Below, piece after piece: positions 63,120 to 64,000 of a DNA stretch of 64,000 nucleotides (positions are counted from its first letter, which is position 1; every line of letters begins with the position of its first letter). Location: the NCBI GenBank assembly GCA_002256435.1, contig NKJC01000001.1:1674001-1738000 (forward strand), written 5' to 3'. This DNA comes from Chitinophagaceae bacterium BSSC1 (GTDB taxonomy: Bacteria; Bacteroidota; Bacteroidia; Chitinophagales; Chitinophagaceae). A program made the position numbers and the translations under genes. A model generated the notes under the pieces. That model saw nothing but the letters and a program-made list of their open reading frames with translations. It ran no database searches and was not told the DNA's origin.

Positions 63120-63158
63120 CAGGATTGATTAAAAGTTGACGATTTCTTTTTATCCTTC

Positions 63159-63192
63159 TTGAAGCAAGATGCTATCAAGTTGTTTATATTTG
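63159..63192 (+). promoter_or_regulatory. Predicted promoter of the second beta-helix gene
   Basis: TTG (63159-63161), 23 bp, then TATATTTG (63185-63192) resemble the Bacteroidota -33/-7 elements. A leader of about 180 nt with three short perfect hairpins follows before the ATG (63198-63216, 63258-63275, 63338-63348). Confidence 0.45.
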
Positions 63193-63381
63193 AACCTGCA
63201 ACCGCTTCTTGGTTGCACGTTTTGTAACCCCCAACATTTTAACTAGGTCAACAGACAGGACTCTTTAAACAGTCCATTATTCAACCGTATTCAGCAATGA
63301 ACGGCGCGTAACCCCTTTGTCTTTTAATTCTGAATTGGACTGCTAGTCAGCCCTATTATTCATCTGTTAAAACAAGGAGTT

Positions 63382-64000
63382 ATGAAAAAGTCCATCCTAT
63401 TATTACTGCCCATCATCTTATTGGCAGCTTGTCAAAAAGTCATTGAAACCACCGTAGAAGAACCTGTAACAGACAATATTGTCAGAGAATCAACTGCACT
63501 CAGAAACAGAACTGTGAATGTAGGTGATGGTAGTTCCAATTTGACCATCACCGGCAATTACGCTAGCGGAACAACCATTGTAGTGAAGCCAGGCACTTAT
63601 AATAAAGGTGGCGGCATTACCATTAAAAACATCTCTAATGTAACCATTCAATTAACTGGGGTAATACTAGATGGCTTAAATCAAACTCAGCCTGGATTCT
63701 ACAATGTGTTAGAATTAGAGAATCTGAAAAATGTAACCATCAAAGGAGGCACTACACAGAATTGTGGTTATAGACAACTTTATTTGACCAATAAAATAGA
63801 CGGGTTAGTGATTACAGGTCATGAGTTTAAAAATAATGCAGAAGGGATTTTCACTTCTGGTGGAACTGTTTGGGACGGAACAGATGCTACTGTTCCCTTT
63901 AAGAACATAGCTTTTAGACAATGCAGTTTTATCAATTGCGGTAGTTCTAGTATTGGGGGTAGTGTAGATAATAATACTGTTACAGATTTAGTACGCAAAT
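63382..64000 (+). CDS. Right-handed beta-helix lipoprotein, copy 2 (cut by window edge)
   Basis: Starts at the ATG at 63382 and runs off the right edge after 206 codons. Signal and lipobox: MKKSILLLLPIILLAACQK. The module VNVGDGSSNLTITGNYASGTTIVVKPG, then GFYNVLELENLKNVTIKGGTTQNCGYRQLYLTN, parallels copy 1 almost residue by residue, including GDGSSNLTITGNY, YNKGGGIT, WDGTDAT and the FINCG unit. The linker and signal peptide differ. Clearly a tandem duplicate; each has its own start and lipid anchor. Confidence 0.85.
   Translation, partial: MKKSILLLLPIILLAACQKVIETTVEEPVTDNIVRESTALRNRTVNVGDGSSNLTITGNYASGTTIVVKPGTYNKGGGITIKNISNVTIQLTGVILDGLNQTQPGFYNVLELENLKNVTIKGGTTQNCGYRQLYLTNKIDGLVITGHEFKNNAEGIFTSGGTVWDGTDATVPFKNIAFRQCSFINCGSSSIGGSVDNNTVTDLVRK

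Overview
The window looks like chromosomal DNA of a Bacteroidota, most likely a Chitinophagaceae-type organism. The evidence is its AT-rich composition, a SusC/SusD pair with a hybrid two-component regulator (HTCS), many exported glycan enzymes, promoter-like elements of the Bacteroidota type (TTTG then TAnnTTTG), and families common in that group (DUF5990, DUF2809, HAAS/PadR, SIMPL, DUF1905, DUF2200). I see no rRNA, tRNA, CRISPR array, transposase or phage gene. The genus is an inference.

Left part (1-12.1 kb). A truncated secreted phosphodiesterase/alkaline-phosphatase-superfamily gene diverges from a YVTN beta-propeller gene. Then come a Rieske oxygenase overlapping an APC permease, a periplasmic penicillin-acylase-like amidase, and the catalase-peroxidase katG. 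katG converges on a genuine oxyR (both redox cysteines present) across a strong two-way terminator. A 15-bp element matching the classical OxyR dyad lies upstream of katG. oxyR is translationally coupled (GTGA) to a GH2 glycosidase.

Middle part (12.2-34.0 kb), all on the minus strand except one 31-residue gene. This is a long series of small single-domain genes: PadR with a HAAS partner, DUF1905, DUF2200, two YdeI-type proteins, YjdI ferredoxin, VOC proteins, DinB, SIMPL, rhodanese, RibD-type reductase, GNAT, ArsR with AHSA1, Cdd1-like HhH, TrmH-type methyltransferase. An acyltransferase-3 gene, a heparinase II/III-like lyase paired with a CBM6-like protein, an alpha/beta hydrolase and gamma-glutamyltranspeptidase are interspersed. 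The ArsR promoter carries a striking nested palindromic operator. One YdeI-type gene has no ordinary start codon at its conserved N-terminus.

Right part (34-64 kb) is glycan-centred. A GH67 alpha-glucuronidase/GH43 pair (glucuronoxylan side chains) diverges from a Gfo/Idh/MocA oxidoreductase and a HEAT-DUF1080 protein. A PAS/GAF sensor kinase converges on an HTCS, which diverges from a polysaccharide utilisation locus (PUL): susC, susD, a strong terminator, then GH16, heparinase-type lyase, GH88 and an esterase-GH16 fusion. GH16, a uronate lyase and GH88 together suggest an acidic, probably acylated beta-glucan-like polymer rather than plain laminarin. After it lie a membrane protein with a propeller-like periplasmic part and a possible cytoplasmic winged-helix domain, an arylsulfatase, and two tandem paralogous beta-helix lipoproteins, the second cut by the window edge.

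The most unusual candidates are the PUL with its putative membrane one-component regulator, the tandem beta-helix lipoproteins, the ArsR operator architecture, and the isolated 31-residue lysine-rich gene with its own promoter and terminator.
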